This document shows positions 27,175 through 36,695 of a DNA stretch of 47,150 bases, one piece after another. Below the pieces are notes generated by a model, which was not told the origin of the DNA, ran no database searches, and saw nothing but the letters and a program-made list of their open reading frames with translations. The DNA lies in the NCBI RefSeq assembly GCF_001623075.1, contig NZ_LMCF01000220.1, forward strand, positions 1-47,150. Direction: 5' to 3'. The DNA comes from Pseudovibrio sp. Ad37. GTDB lineage: Bacteria; Pseudomonadota; Alphaproteobacteria; Rhizobiales; Stappiaceae. Position numbers and translations under genes: made by a program. Numbering within the stretch: the first letter of the stretch is position 1; each line of letters opens with the position of its first letter.

Positions 27175-28839
27175 TTAGTTCTTTGAGATTTGCAAGTAAG
27201 CCACTTGCCATGCAGCCAGGTTGAGTGCCTCGCCGTCCATTTCCGCACTAAATCCATGCCCCTCCAGCAACGCAGCAGAGCTGTACGCTCCCAGAGCAAC
27301 ACGCATATCATCATTTGTCAGGTTGAAGACGCAAAGCACTTGTTCACCTTCATGCTCACGCACAAACGCCAGAACATCTTCTCCCAGATCAGCAAAGTCC
27401 AAAGACCCTTTTTGCAGAACCTTCTGGTCTTTACGCCATTGCAGGTATTTCGCTGTCCGGCGAAGTGGAGAAGCCTGATCTCCAGCCTGAACTTCCGCAC
27501 TGTGATCCAGATGGTCTTGCGCCATCGGCAACCAAGGCTTGCCAGTGGTGAAGCCACCGTCCTTAGTCCAAGCAATCGGCGTACGGCACCCATCACGACC
27601 TTTGTACTCAGGCCAGAACTCAATGCCATAAGGATCCTGCAGGTCTTCCAGAGCCACATCAGCTTCTTTAAAGCCCAGTTCCTCACCCTGATAGATACAT
27701 GGGCTACCACGCAAGGAGGCGCTTAGCGCCATCAAAGCAGGTGTTGCCACCTGAGGATCAACATCAGCAGGAAGCCGTGATCCCATACGCTTCACATCGT
27801 GGTTGGACATCGCCCAGCTCGGCCAGCCCTCAGTCACAATGTTCTGCAGGTTGGTCACCCGCTCACGCACATACTTTGCAGTTGGCGTATTGGAAAGCAG
27901 ATCAAAGCTGTACGCCATGTGCAGGCGCCCCTCACCAGAGGTGTACTGCTTCATAATCTCACTGGCTTCATGTCCCGCACCGATTTCACCAACTGTGGTG
28001 GTGTTCGGATACTCGTTCATCACAGCCCGTAAGCGCTCAAGGAATGGCAGGTTTTCTGGCTGCGACTTGTCGAACTTATGGTCCTGGAATGCATAAGGGT
28101 TCACACCAGTCACATCCGCAAGACTATCAGGATCGGGATATGGCGGGTTGTCACGCAGCTGCTTGTCGTGAACGTAAAAGTTCACGGTATCCAGACGGAA
28201 ACCATCAACACCCAGCTCCAGCCAGAACCGGCCTGCATCAAGCACTGCCTGCTGCACTTCCTCGCAATGGAAATTCAGATCCGGCTGAGAACGCAGGAAG
28301 TTATGCAGGTAGTACTGACAACGGCGGCTGTCCCACTGCCAGGCAGAACCACCAAAGATGGAAAGCCAGTTGTTTGGCGGAGAACCATCAGCTTTAGGGT
28401 CTGCCCAGACATACCAGTCAGACTTGCTGTTGGTCTTATTGCTCCGGCTTTCCTTAAACCACTCATGTTGCTCAGAGGTGTGTGAAATCACCAGATCGAT
28501 CAGAACACGAATGCCCTTACCATGCGCTTTAGCCACCAGCTCTTTGAAATCATCCAGAGAGCCGAACATTGGATCAACGTCTTCATAATCAGAAACGTCG
28601 TATCCAAAGTCATCCATCGGCGACTTCATGAAAGGCGAGATCCAGATCGCATCAGCACCAAGATCGGAGATGTAGTCCAGCTTCTCTGTAATACCTGGAA
28701 GGTCACCAATGCCATCGCCATTGCTATCCGCGAAAGACCGCGGATAGATTTGATAAATGACTGCGCCCCGCCACCAATCCGGATCGTTCGCCAGAACGCG
28801 ATGGCTTGTATTTTCGTTTATTGGGGTAGAGAGGTTCAT
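27175..28839 (-). CDS. aglA: GH13 alpha-glucosidase, AglA-like
   Basis: A 554-residue cytoplasmic enzyme that hydrolyses imported alpha-glucosides. The GH13 TIM barrel shows WWRGAVIYQIYPRSFADSNGDG near the start, DLVISHTS, the nucleophile Asp217 (DGFRLDTVNF), the acid Glu285 (TVGEIGAG) and His347-Asp348 (SNHD). The subfamily features (GDLPGI) fit oligo-1,6-glucosidase or alpha-glucosidase types. It sits between the permease and ATPase genes of the importer, six bases after the AglG-like gene, so uptake and hydrolysis are made together. Confidence 0.92.
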   Translation of the reverse strand: MNLSTPINENTSHRVLANDPDWWRGAVIYQIYPRSFADSNGDGIGDLPGITEKLDYISDLGADAIWISPFMKSPMDDFGYDVSDYEDVDPMFGSLDDFKELVAKAHGKGIRVLIDLVISHTSEQHEWFKESRSNKTNSKSDWYVWADPKADGSPPNNWLSIFGGSAWQWDSRRCQYYLHNFLRSQPDLNFHCEEVQQAVLDAGRFWLELGVDGFRLDTVNFYVHDKQLRDNPPYPDPDSLADVTGVNPYAFQDHKFDKSQPENLPFLERLRAVMNEYPNTTTVGEIGAGHEASEIMKQYTSGEGRLHMAYSFDLLSNTPTAKYVRERVTNLQNIVTEGWPSWAMSNHDVKRMGSRLPADVDPQVATPALMALSASLRGSPCIYQGEELGFKEADVALEDLQDPYGIEFWPEYKGRDGCRTPIAWTKDGGFTTGKPWLPMAQDHLDHSAEVQAGDQASPLRRTAKYLQWRKDQKVLQKGSLDFADLGEDVLAFVREHEGEQVLCVFNLTNDDMRVALGAYSSAALLEGHGFSAEMDGEALNLAAWQVAYLQISKN

Positions 28840-28844
28840 TCCAG

Positions 28845-29672
28845 TTATCCTTTAACCGCACCAGCTGTAAGACCAGCGACGATTTTTCGTTGAAACACCA
28901 GCACTAGGACCACGATCGGGACGGTCACTAGCACAGAAGCAGCCATGATATTGCCCCATGGCAGCTCGTATTCAGTTGCACCGGACATCAGGGCAATCGC
29001 CACTGGCACGGTGCGAACTTCGTTGGATAGAGTAAAGGTGAGCGCGAACAGGAACTCGTTCCACGCACCGATGAAGGCAAGCAGACCAGTGGTCACCATC
29101 GCTGGCCACATCAACGGCAGGAAGATCCGGCGCACAATGGTCAGCGGAGAAGCTCCGTCAACGACAGCAGCCTCTTCAAGCTCCTTCGGCAGTTCCTTCA
29201 TGAAGGTCGTCAGCACCCAAACAGTGAATGGCAGAGTCAGCACTGTGTTCGGGATAATCAGACCCGGCAGAGAGTTGTAAAGGCCCATGGAGCGGATCAA
29301 CTCATACATGCCGGAGAGGATCGCCACCTGCGGGAACATGGAGACTGACAGGATCGTCATCAACAACAGACCACGGCCTCGGAAGTGGATACGAGCCAGC
29401 GCATAAGACGCCGTCACTGCAATAATCAGCGACAGAACCACAACAGACGTCGCAACAATCACCGAGTTCAGAATATTGAGGCCAAACGGCTGTTCTTTGA
29501 AGATGGAGAAATAGTTCCCCATCGTGAAGGATGTTGGGAATACGGACGGATTGAACAGCTCCTGCCCGCTCCGGAAACTCGTGACAATCGCGTAATAGAA
29601 CGGGAAGACCGAGAAAATCACGACCACAATAACCAGTGTGTAAAACAGAATAGACTTCATCTGTCTGTTCAT
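28845..29672 (-). CDS. aglG: Sugar ABC importer permease, AglG/MalG-like
   Basis: A 275-residue inner-membrane permease with six helices and the typical EAA loop (EAAVVDGASPLTIVRRIFLPLMWPA). The C-terminal end IVAGLTAGAVKG is common to MalG-type subunits. It overlaps the AglF-like gene by four bases and forms the channel with it. Confidence 0.92.
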   Translation of the reverse strand: MNRQMKSILFYTLVIVVVIFSVFPFYYAIVTSFRSGQELFNPSVFPTSFTMGNYFSIFKEQPFGLNILNSVIVATSVVVLSLIIAVTASYALARIHFRGRGLLLMTILSVSMFPQVAILSGMYELIRSMGLYNSLPGLIIPNTVLTLPFTVWVLTTFMKELPKELEEAAVVDGASPLTIVRRIFLPLMWPAMVTTGLLAFIGAWNEFLFALTFTLSNEVRTVPVAIALMSGATEYELPWGNIMAASVLVTVPIVVLVLVFQRKIVAGLTAGAVKG

Positions 29673-30634
29673 GACTGTTCTCCTTCACCGGATTTCAATC
29701 CGCCAGCCAACACAGTAATGGTCGTCAACAAGGCAATCACAATGAACAGCAGCGTCGCAGCTGCAGAGCCATAGCCAACTTCCTGGAAATCCACCAGCTG
29801 CTGCCTTGCATAGACTGACATGGACATAGTCGACGTAGAGCTGGACGTCAGCACGTAAATCAGATCGAACACACGCAGTGCATCAAGACTACGGAAAATC
29901 ACTGCAACAATGATTGCCGGGCGGATCAGCGGCAACGTCACCTTGAAGAACACACGGATCGGGTTGATGCCATCCACGCGGGCAGCCTCATAGATATCAC
30001 CCGGAAGCATCTGAAGGGCAGCAAGGGTCAGCAGCGCCATGAACGGTGTTGTTTTCCAGACATCCACCATGATCACAGCCCACATCGCGGTGGAAGGATC
30101 AGCCGTCCAGGCAATCGGCTCAGACAGAATGCCGACACCCAGCAGAATTTCGTTAATCACACCAAACTGATCGTGAAGCATCCAGCCCCACATCTTGGCG
30201 GAAACAATAGTCGGGATCGCCCAGGGGATCAGAACCGCAGCACGCACAAGGCCGCGTCCTTTGAACTCCGCATTCAGGATCAATGCAATGAGAAGCCCGA
30301 ACAGAGTTTCAAAACCAACAGAGATGACAGAAAACCAGAGAGTGTTCCAAACCGCATTCCACCACTCGGCATCAACGAGAACGCCATAAGCCTCTCCGTC
30401 ATAATACGAGAGATAGTTCTCAAAGCCGATGAATTGAGATTGGCTGAGATCTGTGAGGTTTGCGTCGGTAAAACCCAACCAGATGGTGCGAAGCAACGGC
30501 CAGCCTGCAACAGCGGCCAAAGCAATCATCATGGGGGCGAGAAAAAGCCACGCGGCGCGCAATCTGGCAGAGCTCAGATTGGAGCGTTTTGCCTTACGAG
30601 TGGCTGTACCATCCTGCTGAAGAGCAAGGGTCAT
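29669..30634 (-). CDS. aglF: Sugar ABC importer permease, AglF/MalF-like
   Basis: A 321-residue inner-membrane permease with an N-terminal helix (AWLFLAPMMIALAAVAGWPLL) and the EAA loop (EAARVDGINPIRVFFKVTLPLIRPA). It partners the AglG-like permease. A strong hairpin lies between it and the binding-protein gene upstream (30698-30726). Confidence 0.92.
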   Translation of the reverse strand: MTLALQQDGTATRKAKRSNLSSARLRAAWLFLAPMMIALAAVAGWPLLRTIWLGFTDANLTDLSQSQFIGFENYLSYYDGEAYGVLVDAEWWNAVWNTLWFSVISVGFETLFGLLIALILNAEFKGRGLVRAAVLIPWAIPTIVSAKMWGWMLHDQFGVINEILLGVGILSEPIAWTADPSTAMWAVIMVDVWKTTPFMALLTLAALQMLPGDIYEAARVDGINPIRVFFKVTLPLIRPAIIVAVIFRSLDALRVFDLIYVLTSSSTSTMSMSVYARQQLVDFQEVGYGSAAATLLFIVIALLTTITVLAGGLKSGEGEQS

Positions 30635-30697
30635 CCTCTGATCCTTGGTTTCTTTATTTCAGGGAAACTCCAAGGAACCACCCAGGAGCTCGGTTCA

Positions 30698-30726
30698 GTG
30701 TTGCGGCCATCGGGAGGCCGCAACAC
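30698..30726 (-). other. Intercistronic stem-loop between binding protein and permease genes
   Basis: GTGTTGCGGCC (30698-30708) and GGCCGCAACAC (30716-30726) form a perfect 11-bp stem with a seven-base loop and no T-run. Such structures after a binding-protein gene often stabilise its mRNA or dampen read-through, so that binding protein outnumbers permease. That role is inferred from position. Confidence 0.65.
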
Positions 30727-30750
30727 AGATCGCAAGTCTAGGGAGGAGAC

Positions 30751-32025
30751 TTACCAGCCTTTACGCTTGATGCGTTTCAGGTTCTTTTCAAGCTTCGCAA
30801 GGGATGCCTCTGCTTCGGTTTTACCGGAAAGCACGTCATGCACTGCATTGTAAAATGCATTGGAAACTTTGTTGTAGTTAGAGCCAGTTGCACGGGATGG
30901 ACGTGCCACAGCATTGGTGAAGGTGTCTTTCAACTGACCCATGAACGGGCTTGCTGCAAGAACATCCGCATCAGAGTACAGCTCAGCAATGGTTGGGTTG
31001 TAAGACCCTTCAATAGCGCGCTGTTTCTGGCTCTTTTTGCTGGTCAGGTGCATTACAAGGCTTGCAGCGGCTTCAGGGTCTTTGGAGTATTTGGAAACAG
31101 CAAGCTGCCAGCCACCAAGAGTACCGGTCTGCTTTCCGTCTTCACCACCCTTAGGCAGAGCCATCACACCGATTTTGCCTTTGATCGGAGAATCGTCAGC
31201 CTGACCGAGAGACCATGCATAAGGCCAGTTCCGCATGAACACTGCATTACCGGACTGGAACACACCACGTGCATCTTCTTCCTGATAGGAAAGAACACCA
31301 GAAGGTGCAATTGTACCGGTCCAGCTTGCTGCGAGAGACAGAGCTTTTGCAGCTTTTTCGTTGTTGATGGTGATATCGCCATCAGCATTCACAACATCGC
31401 CACCACCAAAGCTGTCGACCCACTCAAGAGCGTCACAAGTCAGACCTTCATAAGCCTTCGCCTGATAAACAAAGCCCCACATTTTATTGTTGCCAGCTGC
31501 GCGTTCAGCATCCTGGATCTTCTTCGCACTCGCGGTCAGATCGCCCCAGGTTTCAGGAGCCTTTTCACCATGCTTTTCGAGCAGATCTTTGCGGTAGAAC
31601 AGCAGGCCAGCGTCAGTGTACCAAGGCATAGCAACCAGCTTGCCCTTGTAGGTGTTGTTCGCAACGATTGGCTGGAAGTGCATGTCTTCTGCACCATTGG
31701 AATATGGCTTCAGATCAGCAAGGTGGCTTCCCAGAATACCCGGCCAGATAACGTCAATCTGGAAAACATCAATATCAGAAGAACCAGAGCTCAGGATCTG
31801 CTGGTACAGCGCCAGCTGCTCGGTAGATGATGCAGGTGCAGCGAAAAACTTAACGGTGTTGCCAGTTTCTTTAGCCCACTCGGTTGCAGCACCTTTACAG
31901 AGCTTAGCGCCCTGACCAACGCTACCACAAACAACCGTAACTTCAGCAGCCATTGCATAACCCGCAACGCCAGCCATACCAGCAACAGCAACAGCAGAAC
32001 CTAATAATGTACGACGGATACCCAT
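30751..32025 (-). CDS. aglE: Alpha-glucoside-binding protein, AglE-like
   Basis: A family-1 solute-binding protein of 424 residues from ATG 32025, with a signal peptide (MGIRRTLLGSAVAVAGMAGV ... AMA). ATG 32025 is chosen because GGGAGG lies nine bases upstream; the frame extends nine codons further to 32052 without such a site. The maltose-binding-protein-like fold shows FQIDVIWPGILGSHLADL and NYNKVSNAFYNAVHDVLSGK near the end. It is the first gene of the operon, divergent from a LacI repressor gene. Confidence 0.88.
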   Translation of the reverse strand: MGIRRTLLGSAVAVAGMAGVAGYAMAAEVTVVCGSVGQGAKLCKGAATEWAKETGNTVKFFAAPASSTEQLALYQQILSSGSSDIDVFQIDVIWPGILGSHLADLKPYSNGAEDMHFQPIVANNTYKGKLVAMPWYTDAGLLFYRKDLLEKHGEKAPETWGDLTASAKKIQDAERAAGNNKMWGFVYQAKAYEGLTCDALEWVDSFGGGDVVNADGDITINNEKAAKALSLAASWTGTIAPSGVLSYQEEDARGVFQSGNAVFMRNWPYAWSLGQADDSPIKGKIGVMALPKGGEDGKQTGTLGGWQLAVSKYSKDPEAAASLVMHLTSKKSQKQRAIEGSYNPTIAELYSDADVLAASPFMGQLKDTFTNAVARPSRATGSNYNKVSNAFYNAVHDVLSGKTEAEASLAKLEKNLKRIKRKGW

Positions 32026-32150
32026 AATGGGACGCCTCCCTGTTTCGTCCATGGCCCTTGGTTCAACGAATTCCCAATCGTTGTCCGGCCATTAATTACC
32101 CCTCCAGAGCGAAGGGCTCCCCAAACACTGGTCATCTTTCAAAAGATTCC

Positions 32151-32162
32151 CAAAGCGCTTTG
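32151..32162. promoter_or_regulatory. LacI-family operator O1 (operon side)
   Basis: CAAAGCGCTTTG is a perfect 12-bp palindrome with the central CG typical of LacI/GalR-family sites. It is the core of the longer site at 32360-32379 and lies about 126 bases upstream of the binding-protein start. Confidence 0.75.
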
Positions 32163-32359
32163 AGACAAGCAAAGTTTAGTCACCGGTCTAAGTCAATAGT
32201 AAAAATCCGTAGGAACTTTTGTGAGGCTGTCCATCTGACGTCATATTTTGCAACGCAACACCCACAAAATAGCTGAATTCTCCTAAGTTTAGAGCCCATC
32301 ATATGTGGTATTTTTCTGCACCTCTGAAAAATACCAGTTTTCCACTGTCTCCGTTACCG

Positions 32360-32379
32360 TTTCCAAAGCGCTTTGGAAA
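32360..32379. promoter_or_regulatory. LacI-family operator O2 (repressor side)
   Basis: TTTCCAAAGCGCTTTGGAAA is a perfect 20-bp palindrome that contains the same core as O1. It lies about 115 bases upstream of the repressor start. The two centres are 213 bp apart. Confidence 0.8.
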
Positions 32380-32494
32380 AGACAAAGGTCCTACTGGATT
32401 TTAGGCAGACTTCTGGGCTAGATTTCATCCAAGCATGCGGGAGAAAAAGGGGCTATAAACAAGGCGCACAGCAAGTTTGAGCCATTGAATTATT

Positions 32495-33520
32495 ATGAAT
32501 CTTAAGAGTTTAGCCAATCATCTCGGTCTTTCACAAACCACAGTCAGCAGAGCTCTGAACGGGTATTCTGACGTGTCTCTCGCCACCCGAAACCGGGTTT
32601 CGGAGGCAGCAAAGACCTATGGCTATCGTCCCAATGTCAACGCACGCCGTCTGGCAACCGGACGCTCCTGCGTGATCGGCATCGCCTTCCCCACTGACAT
32701 GAACATGTTTCTCGACCCGCATTTCATCGAGTTTCTGACAGGTCTTTCAGAGAAGGCATCCGAGCTTGACTACGACATCATGATCTCCTCCTCGCAGAGT
32801 GAAGAAGAGGACGTCTACCGCCGCTTTGCGGAAAAAGGCACTGTTGATCTGGTGATCCTGTCCAACGTGGATCTGAGTGAAGAACGCATCCGTCTTCTGC
32901 AAGACCTCAACATGCCATTCATCGTCCATGGCCGCACTGCCACCTGTGACAGCTACTCGTACATCGACATTGACAACTACGGCGTCTTCCACGAGCCCAC
33001 AAAGATGCTGCTGGAAATGGGCCACGACAAGATCGCGATCCTCAACGGCCATCCAAATCGTGTCTACGCCATTGACCGGCTCAACGGCTGGCAGGATGCG
33101 TTGAAGGAACGAGGCGTCACGCCAAACCCGGATTATATGCGTGCAGGCGCTATGTCAGAGGAAAACGGCTACACCTTCGCCATGGGAATCTTGCAGCTCG
33201 AAAACCGCCCGACTGCCCTGCTCTGCTCAAGTGTGGTCATGGCAAAAGGCGCGTACAGAGCCTGTAACGAACTCGGCATCAAGATCGGTTCGGAAGTCTC
33301 CATCGTCGCCCACGATGACAACGTGCCTCTCGCACAAGCATCTGACATGAACCCGCCACTGACCGTCACCCGCTCACCACTGCGCGACGCAGGCCGGGAG
33401 ATCGCGATCATGGCGATGAACTACCTCAAAGGCACGGACATCAAAGAGCTGCAATGCCTGTGGCACCCGGAACTTATTTTCCGCAAATCTGTAGGCGCTC
33501 CGCCACGCAGCAGCACCTGA
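32495..33520 (+). CDS. aglR: LacI-family repressor, AglR-like
   Basis: A 341-residue sugar-responsive repressor. The N-terminal helix-turn-helix MNLKSLANHLGLSQTTVSRA and hinge NARRLATGRS are followed by a periplasmic-binding-protein-like sensor domain (about 60-330) with the family end TVTRSPLRDAGREIAIMA. It is divergent from the alpha-glucoside operon and very probably binds the two palindromes between them. No aglR is needed elsewhere to explain the locus. Confidence 0.9.
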   Translation: MNLKSLANHLGLSQTTVSRALNGYSDVSLATRNRVSEAAKTYGYRPNVNARRLATGRSCVIGIAFPTDMNMFLDPHFIEFLTGLSEKASELDYDIMISSSQSEEEDVYRRFAEKGTVDLVILSNVDLSEERIRLLQDLNMPFIVHGRTATCDSYSYIDIDNYGVFHEPTKMLLEMGHDKIAILNGHPNRVYAIDRLNGWQDALKERGVTPNPDYMRAGAMSEENGYTFAMGILQLENRPTALLCSSVVMAKGAYRACNELGIKIGSEVSIVAHDDNVPLAQASDMNPPLTVTRSPLRDAGREIAIMAMNYLKGTDIKELQCLWHPELIFRKSVGAPPRSST

Positions 33521-33619
33521 CCTAGGGAATTTACTCAATTCCTTGCGTGGGATCATTGCCATACAACTTGAAACTGAGGCTATATTGGAGTGTAGCTGCA
33601 CATTCAGGTTGGGGCCCCT

Positions 33620-34327
33620 ATGCCAGCGCCAGTATTCATCGCCGATAATGTAACCAAGACTTACACCACAAACGAGGTTGAGGTGCATGCACTTCGGGGT
33701 GTTTCCATGACACTCTTTGAAGGCGAGATGGTTGTGTTGCTCGGACCATCCGGATCCGGCAAATCCACTTTCCTTAACATTCTCGGCGGGCTCGACAACG
33801 CCACCTTCGGCAGTGTTTCGTTTATGGGAAAAAACCTCACAGACTTCAGCGAAAGCAATCTAACTCGCTATCGGCGCGATTACGTCGGCTTCGTCTTCCA
33901 GTTCTACAACCTCATTCCCAGCCTCAACGCGTGGGAGAACGTGGCTCTGACAACAGAGATCGCCAAGAACCCGATGGACCCACAGGAGGCCTTGGAACTG
34001 GTCGGCCTCGGCAAACGCTCCTCCCACTTCCCGGCAGAAATGTCCGGCGGAGAGCAGCAGCGTGTCGCCATCGCCCGCGCCATCGCCAAGCGACCAGAAG
34101 TCCTGCTCTGCGACGAACCCACCGGCGCGCTCGACACCCAAACCGGCACACTTGTGCTGGAAGCCTTGCAGCGCATCAACCTGGAACTGGGAACCACCAC
34201 AGCAATCATCACGCACAACACGGCAATCCAGCAGATGGCAAACCGTGTTTACATCTTCAAAGACGGCGCTATCGAAAGCACCCACGAGAATGAAACACCC
34301 AAGCAACCTTCGGAGGTTGCATGGTAG
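33620..34327 (+). CDS. ABC exporter ATPase, MacB/LolD-like
   Basis: A 235-residue ATPase of the MacB/LolD class. Walker A is GPSGSGKS, the signature [14 protein letters not shown], Walker [13 protein letters not shown] and the switch THN in place of THD (IITHNTAI), a common variant in this class. It overlaps the FtsX-type permease gene by seven bases. Such ATPases drive extraction or export through mechanotransmission rather than a classical channel. With the permease and adaptor downstream it forms one exporter; the substrate is unknown. Confidence 0.9.
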   Translation: MPAPVFIADNVTKTYTTNEVEVHALRGVSMTLFEGEMVVLLGPSGSGKSTFLNILGGLDNATFGSVSFMGKNLTDFSESNLTRYRRDYVGFVFQFYNLIPSLNAWENVALTTEIAKNPMDPQEALELVGLGKRSSHFPAEMSGGEQQRVAIARAIAKRPEVLLCDEPTGALDTQTGTLVLEALQRINLELGTTTAIITHNTAIQQMANRVYIFKDGAIESTHENETPKQPSEVAW

Positions 34328-36693
34328 CTCTACCCGTCCTTGACCGAAAAGTCATCCGCGACTTGAAACGCCTGTGGGCGCAAGTGCTCGCGATTGCTTT
34401 GGTCATGGCCTGCGGAGTGATGACGCTGATCCTCGCCCAAGGCGCTTACCGCTCTCTCAGCGAAACGCAGAAAACCTATTACGACCAGTACCGCTTCGGC
34501 CACATCTTCGCACAGGCCGTTCGCGCACCCGATCACCTGAAGGAACGCATTGCAGCCATTGATGGCGTCGCAGCAGTCGAAATGCGCATTGTCCGCTCCG
34601 CTATCCTCGACATTCCGCAGATGGCTAAACCCGCCGCTGGCATTGCGCTTTCCTTGCCCTCAGGCAGAAAGCCTGCCGTCAACCGCCTCTACTTACGCGC
34701 AGGCCGCTTACCGGAAGGCTCCCGCACCAACCAAGTCGCTCTAGATTCCCGCTTCGCCAAAGCACATGGCCTCAACCCCGGCGACACTTTCAGCGCAATC
34801 TTGAACGGCAAGAAGCTCAACCTCGAAATCACGGGTATCATCCTCTCCCCCGAGTTCATCTACGCTCTCGGTCCCGGAGATCTGGTCCCCGATGACCGCC
34901 GCTTCGCCGTCTTCTTCATGGCCCAATCCGCAATGGAAGGCCTGTTCGACATGAAGAACGCGACCAACGACATCTCCTTGAGACTACTCAGAGGCGCTTG
35001 CACGCCATGTGTTCTGGAAAAGCTCAACCGTCTGTTGAAACCTTATGGCGGCACCGGTGCATACAAACGCAAAGACCAGCAATCCCATGCCTTTCTGGAT
35101 GCGGAACTCACCCAGCTCTCCGCCATGGCAAAAGTGTTGCCACCCATATTCCTGCTGGTCTCCGCTTTCCTCGTCAACATGATCCTGTCCCGTCTGATCG
35201 CTCTGGAGCGGGAGCAGATCGGCCTCCTGAAAGCCTGCGGTTACTCTTCATGGTCCGTCGCGGGTCACTACGCCAAACTCGTCTCTTTCATTGCGCTTCT
35301 GGGCGTTGGAATCGGCTCCGTTGCTGGCAATTACATGGGCAAGTTGATGACCCAAATGTATGCCCAATACTTCTCGTTCCCATTCCTCGTGTTCGATGAT
35401 AGCCTGGACCTCTACCTCATTGCAGCAGCCATCTCACTGATCGCAGCCTTAGGCGGTGCATTCTCATCCATCATGAAAGCCGCACGCCTGCCACCTGCAG
35501 TCGCCATGCGTCCCCCCGCCCCGCCGCGGTTCCGCAGCTTCCTCTCGTTCAAGTCAAAGCGCGTGCGCCTCCTGTCCCAGCTCAGCACCATGGGCCTGCG
35601 TCATCTCCTGCACAATCCGGTGCGCAGCCTGCTCACCAGCCTTGGCGTCTCCTTCGCGCTGGCCCTGCTCGTCTCCGCGCTGTTCCTGACCAACTCCATG
35701 GACCACATGATCAATGTGGCCTTCAACAAAGCAGAAACCGCAGATGCCCGCCTGACACTGCCAGATGACAAAGCCCCCAGCGTGCTCGATGACATCCTGC
35801 GCCTGCCCGGCGTGCTCACTGCAGAAGCCTACAGACAAGAACCCGTCATCCTGCGCTTTGGTCCAAAGGAAAAGCGCGTCGCCATCACAGGCCGCCCAAC
35901 CAACGCCAACCTCTCCCGCATTTTGGACCTTGATGAACGTGCCATCCAGATGCCCCGCACGGGCCTCATGCTGCCAACCCATCTCGCCAACCAGTTGGGC
36001 GTAAAACCGGGTGAGATGGTCACCGTAGAGCTCACCAAGCACAACTCCGTTGAACGTCAGGTCCGTGTATCCGGCACCGTCACCAGCTACATGGGCATCT
36101 CCGCGTCCATGCACATCGACGCGCTGAACGCCCTTGTCCCAACAGGCCCGCGCATCTCTGATCTGGCGATCAACATCGACCGCACACGGCTTGATGATCT
36201 TTACGATGCTGTGAAGGAAACCCCCGGCCTTGGTGGCATCGCCATGCAGATGCTCTCCCGCGAAAAATTCCGCGAACTCATGGACCAGAGCTTCACCTCC
36301 ATGCTGGTGGCCTACATCACCATAGCCGTCATCGTGGCCTTTGGCGTGGTCTACAACGCTGCCCGCATCCAGCTGTCAGAGCGGGGCCGCGAACTGGCCA
36401 GTCTCCGCGTTATCGGCTTCTCCAAACAGGAAGTCTTCCATGTCATTCTGGTGGAAATGGCGATGATTGTTCTGCTGGCACAGCCCATGGGCTGGTTCAT
36501 CGGCTATGCCATGGCAGCAGGCATGATACAGGGCTTCGCAAGCGATCTCTTCCGCGTGCCGCTTGTGGTACTGCCAAGCACCTACGCCATCGCCAGCTTT
36601 GTCATTCTCACTGCTGCCCTGGCCTGTGCGCTCATCGTGCGCCGCCGTGTGGGCAAACTTGATCTCATCAAAACCTTAAAAACGAGGGAATAG
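34321..36693 (+). CDS. FtsX/MacB-type ABC permease (two FtsX domains)
   Basis: A 790-residue membrane protein. The N-terminal helix precedes a MacB-like periplasmic domain. Then come two FtsX transmembrane modules: one near residues 275-400, containing [20 protein letters not shown], and one near 665-790, ending [19 protein letters not shown]. Duplicated FtsX modules on one chain are typical of large LolE/DevC-like and lipoprotein or antimicrobial-compound exporters. It ends two bases before the adaptor gene and overlaps the ATPase, making a tight three-gene operon. Confidence 0.9.
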   Translation: MVALPVLDRKVIRDLKRLWAQVLAIALVMACGVMTLILAQGAYRSLSETQKTYYDQYRFGHIFAQAVRAPDHLKERIAAIDGVAAVEMRIVRSAILDIPQMAKPAAGIALSLPSGRKPAVNRLYLRAGRLPEGSRTNQVALDSRFAKAHGLNPGDTFSAILNGKKLNLEITGIILSPEFIYALGPGDLVPDDRRFAVFFMAQSAMEGLFDMKNATNDISLRLLRGACTPCVLEKLNRLLKPYGGTGAYKRKDQQSHAFLDAELTQLSAMAKVLPPIFLLVSAFLVNMILSRLIALEREQIGLLKACGYSSWSVAGHYAKLVSFIALLGVGIGSVAGNYMGKLMTQMYAQYFSFPFLVFDDSLDLYLIAAAISLIAALGGAFSSIMKAARLPPAVAMRPPAPPRFRSFLSFKSKRVRLLSQLSTMGLRHLLHNPVRSLLTSLGVSFALALLVSALFLTNSMDHMINVAFNKAETADARLTLPDDKAPSVLDDILRLPGVLTAEAYRQEPVILRFGPKEKRVAITGRPTNANLSRILDLDERAIQMPRTGLMLPTHLANQLGVKPGEMVTVELTKHNSVERQVRVSGTVTSYMGISASMHIDALNALVPTGPRISDLAINIDRTRLDDLYDAVKETPGLGGIAMQMLSREKFRELMDQSFTSMLVAYITIAVIVAFGVVYNAARIQLSERGRELASLRVIGFSKQEVFHVILVEMAMIVLLAQPMGWFIGYAMAAGMIQGFASDLFRVPLVVLPSTYAIASFVILTAALACALIVRRRVGKLDLIKTLKTRE

Positions 36694-36695
36694 GA

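Larger units (their letters stand above)
32053..32494. promoter_or_regulatory. Divergent control region of the alpha-glucoside locus
   Basis: 442 bases between the binding-protein gene and the LacI repressor gene, without any open frame worth reporting. It carries one LacI-type operator near each gene (32151-32162 and 32360-32379), so one repressor probably controls both the operon and itself. Confidence 0.75.

Noticed and set aside
29302-29688. A 128-residue minus-strand frame overlapping the AglG/AglF junction
   Set aside because: It lies in another frame of two well-supported permease genes.
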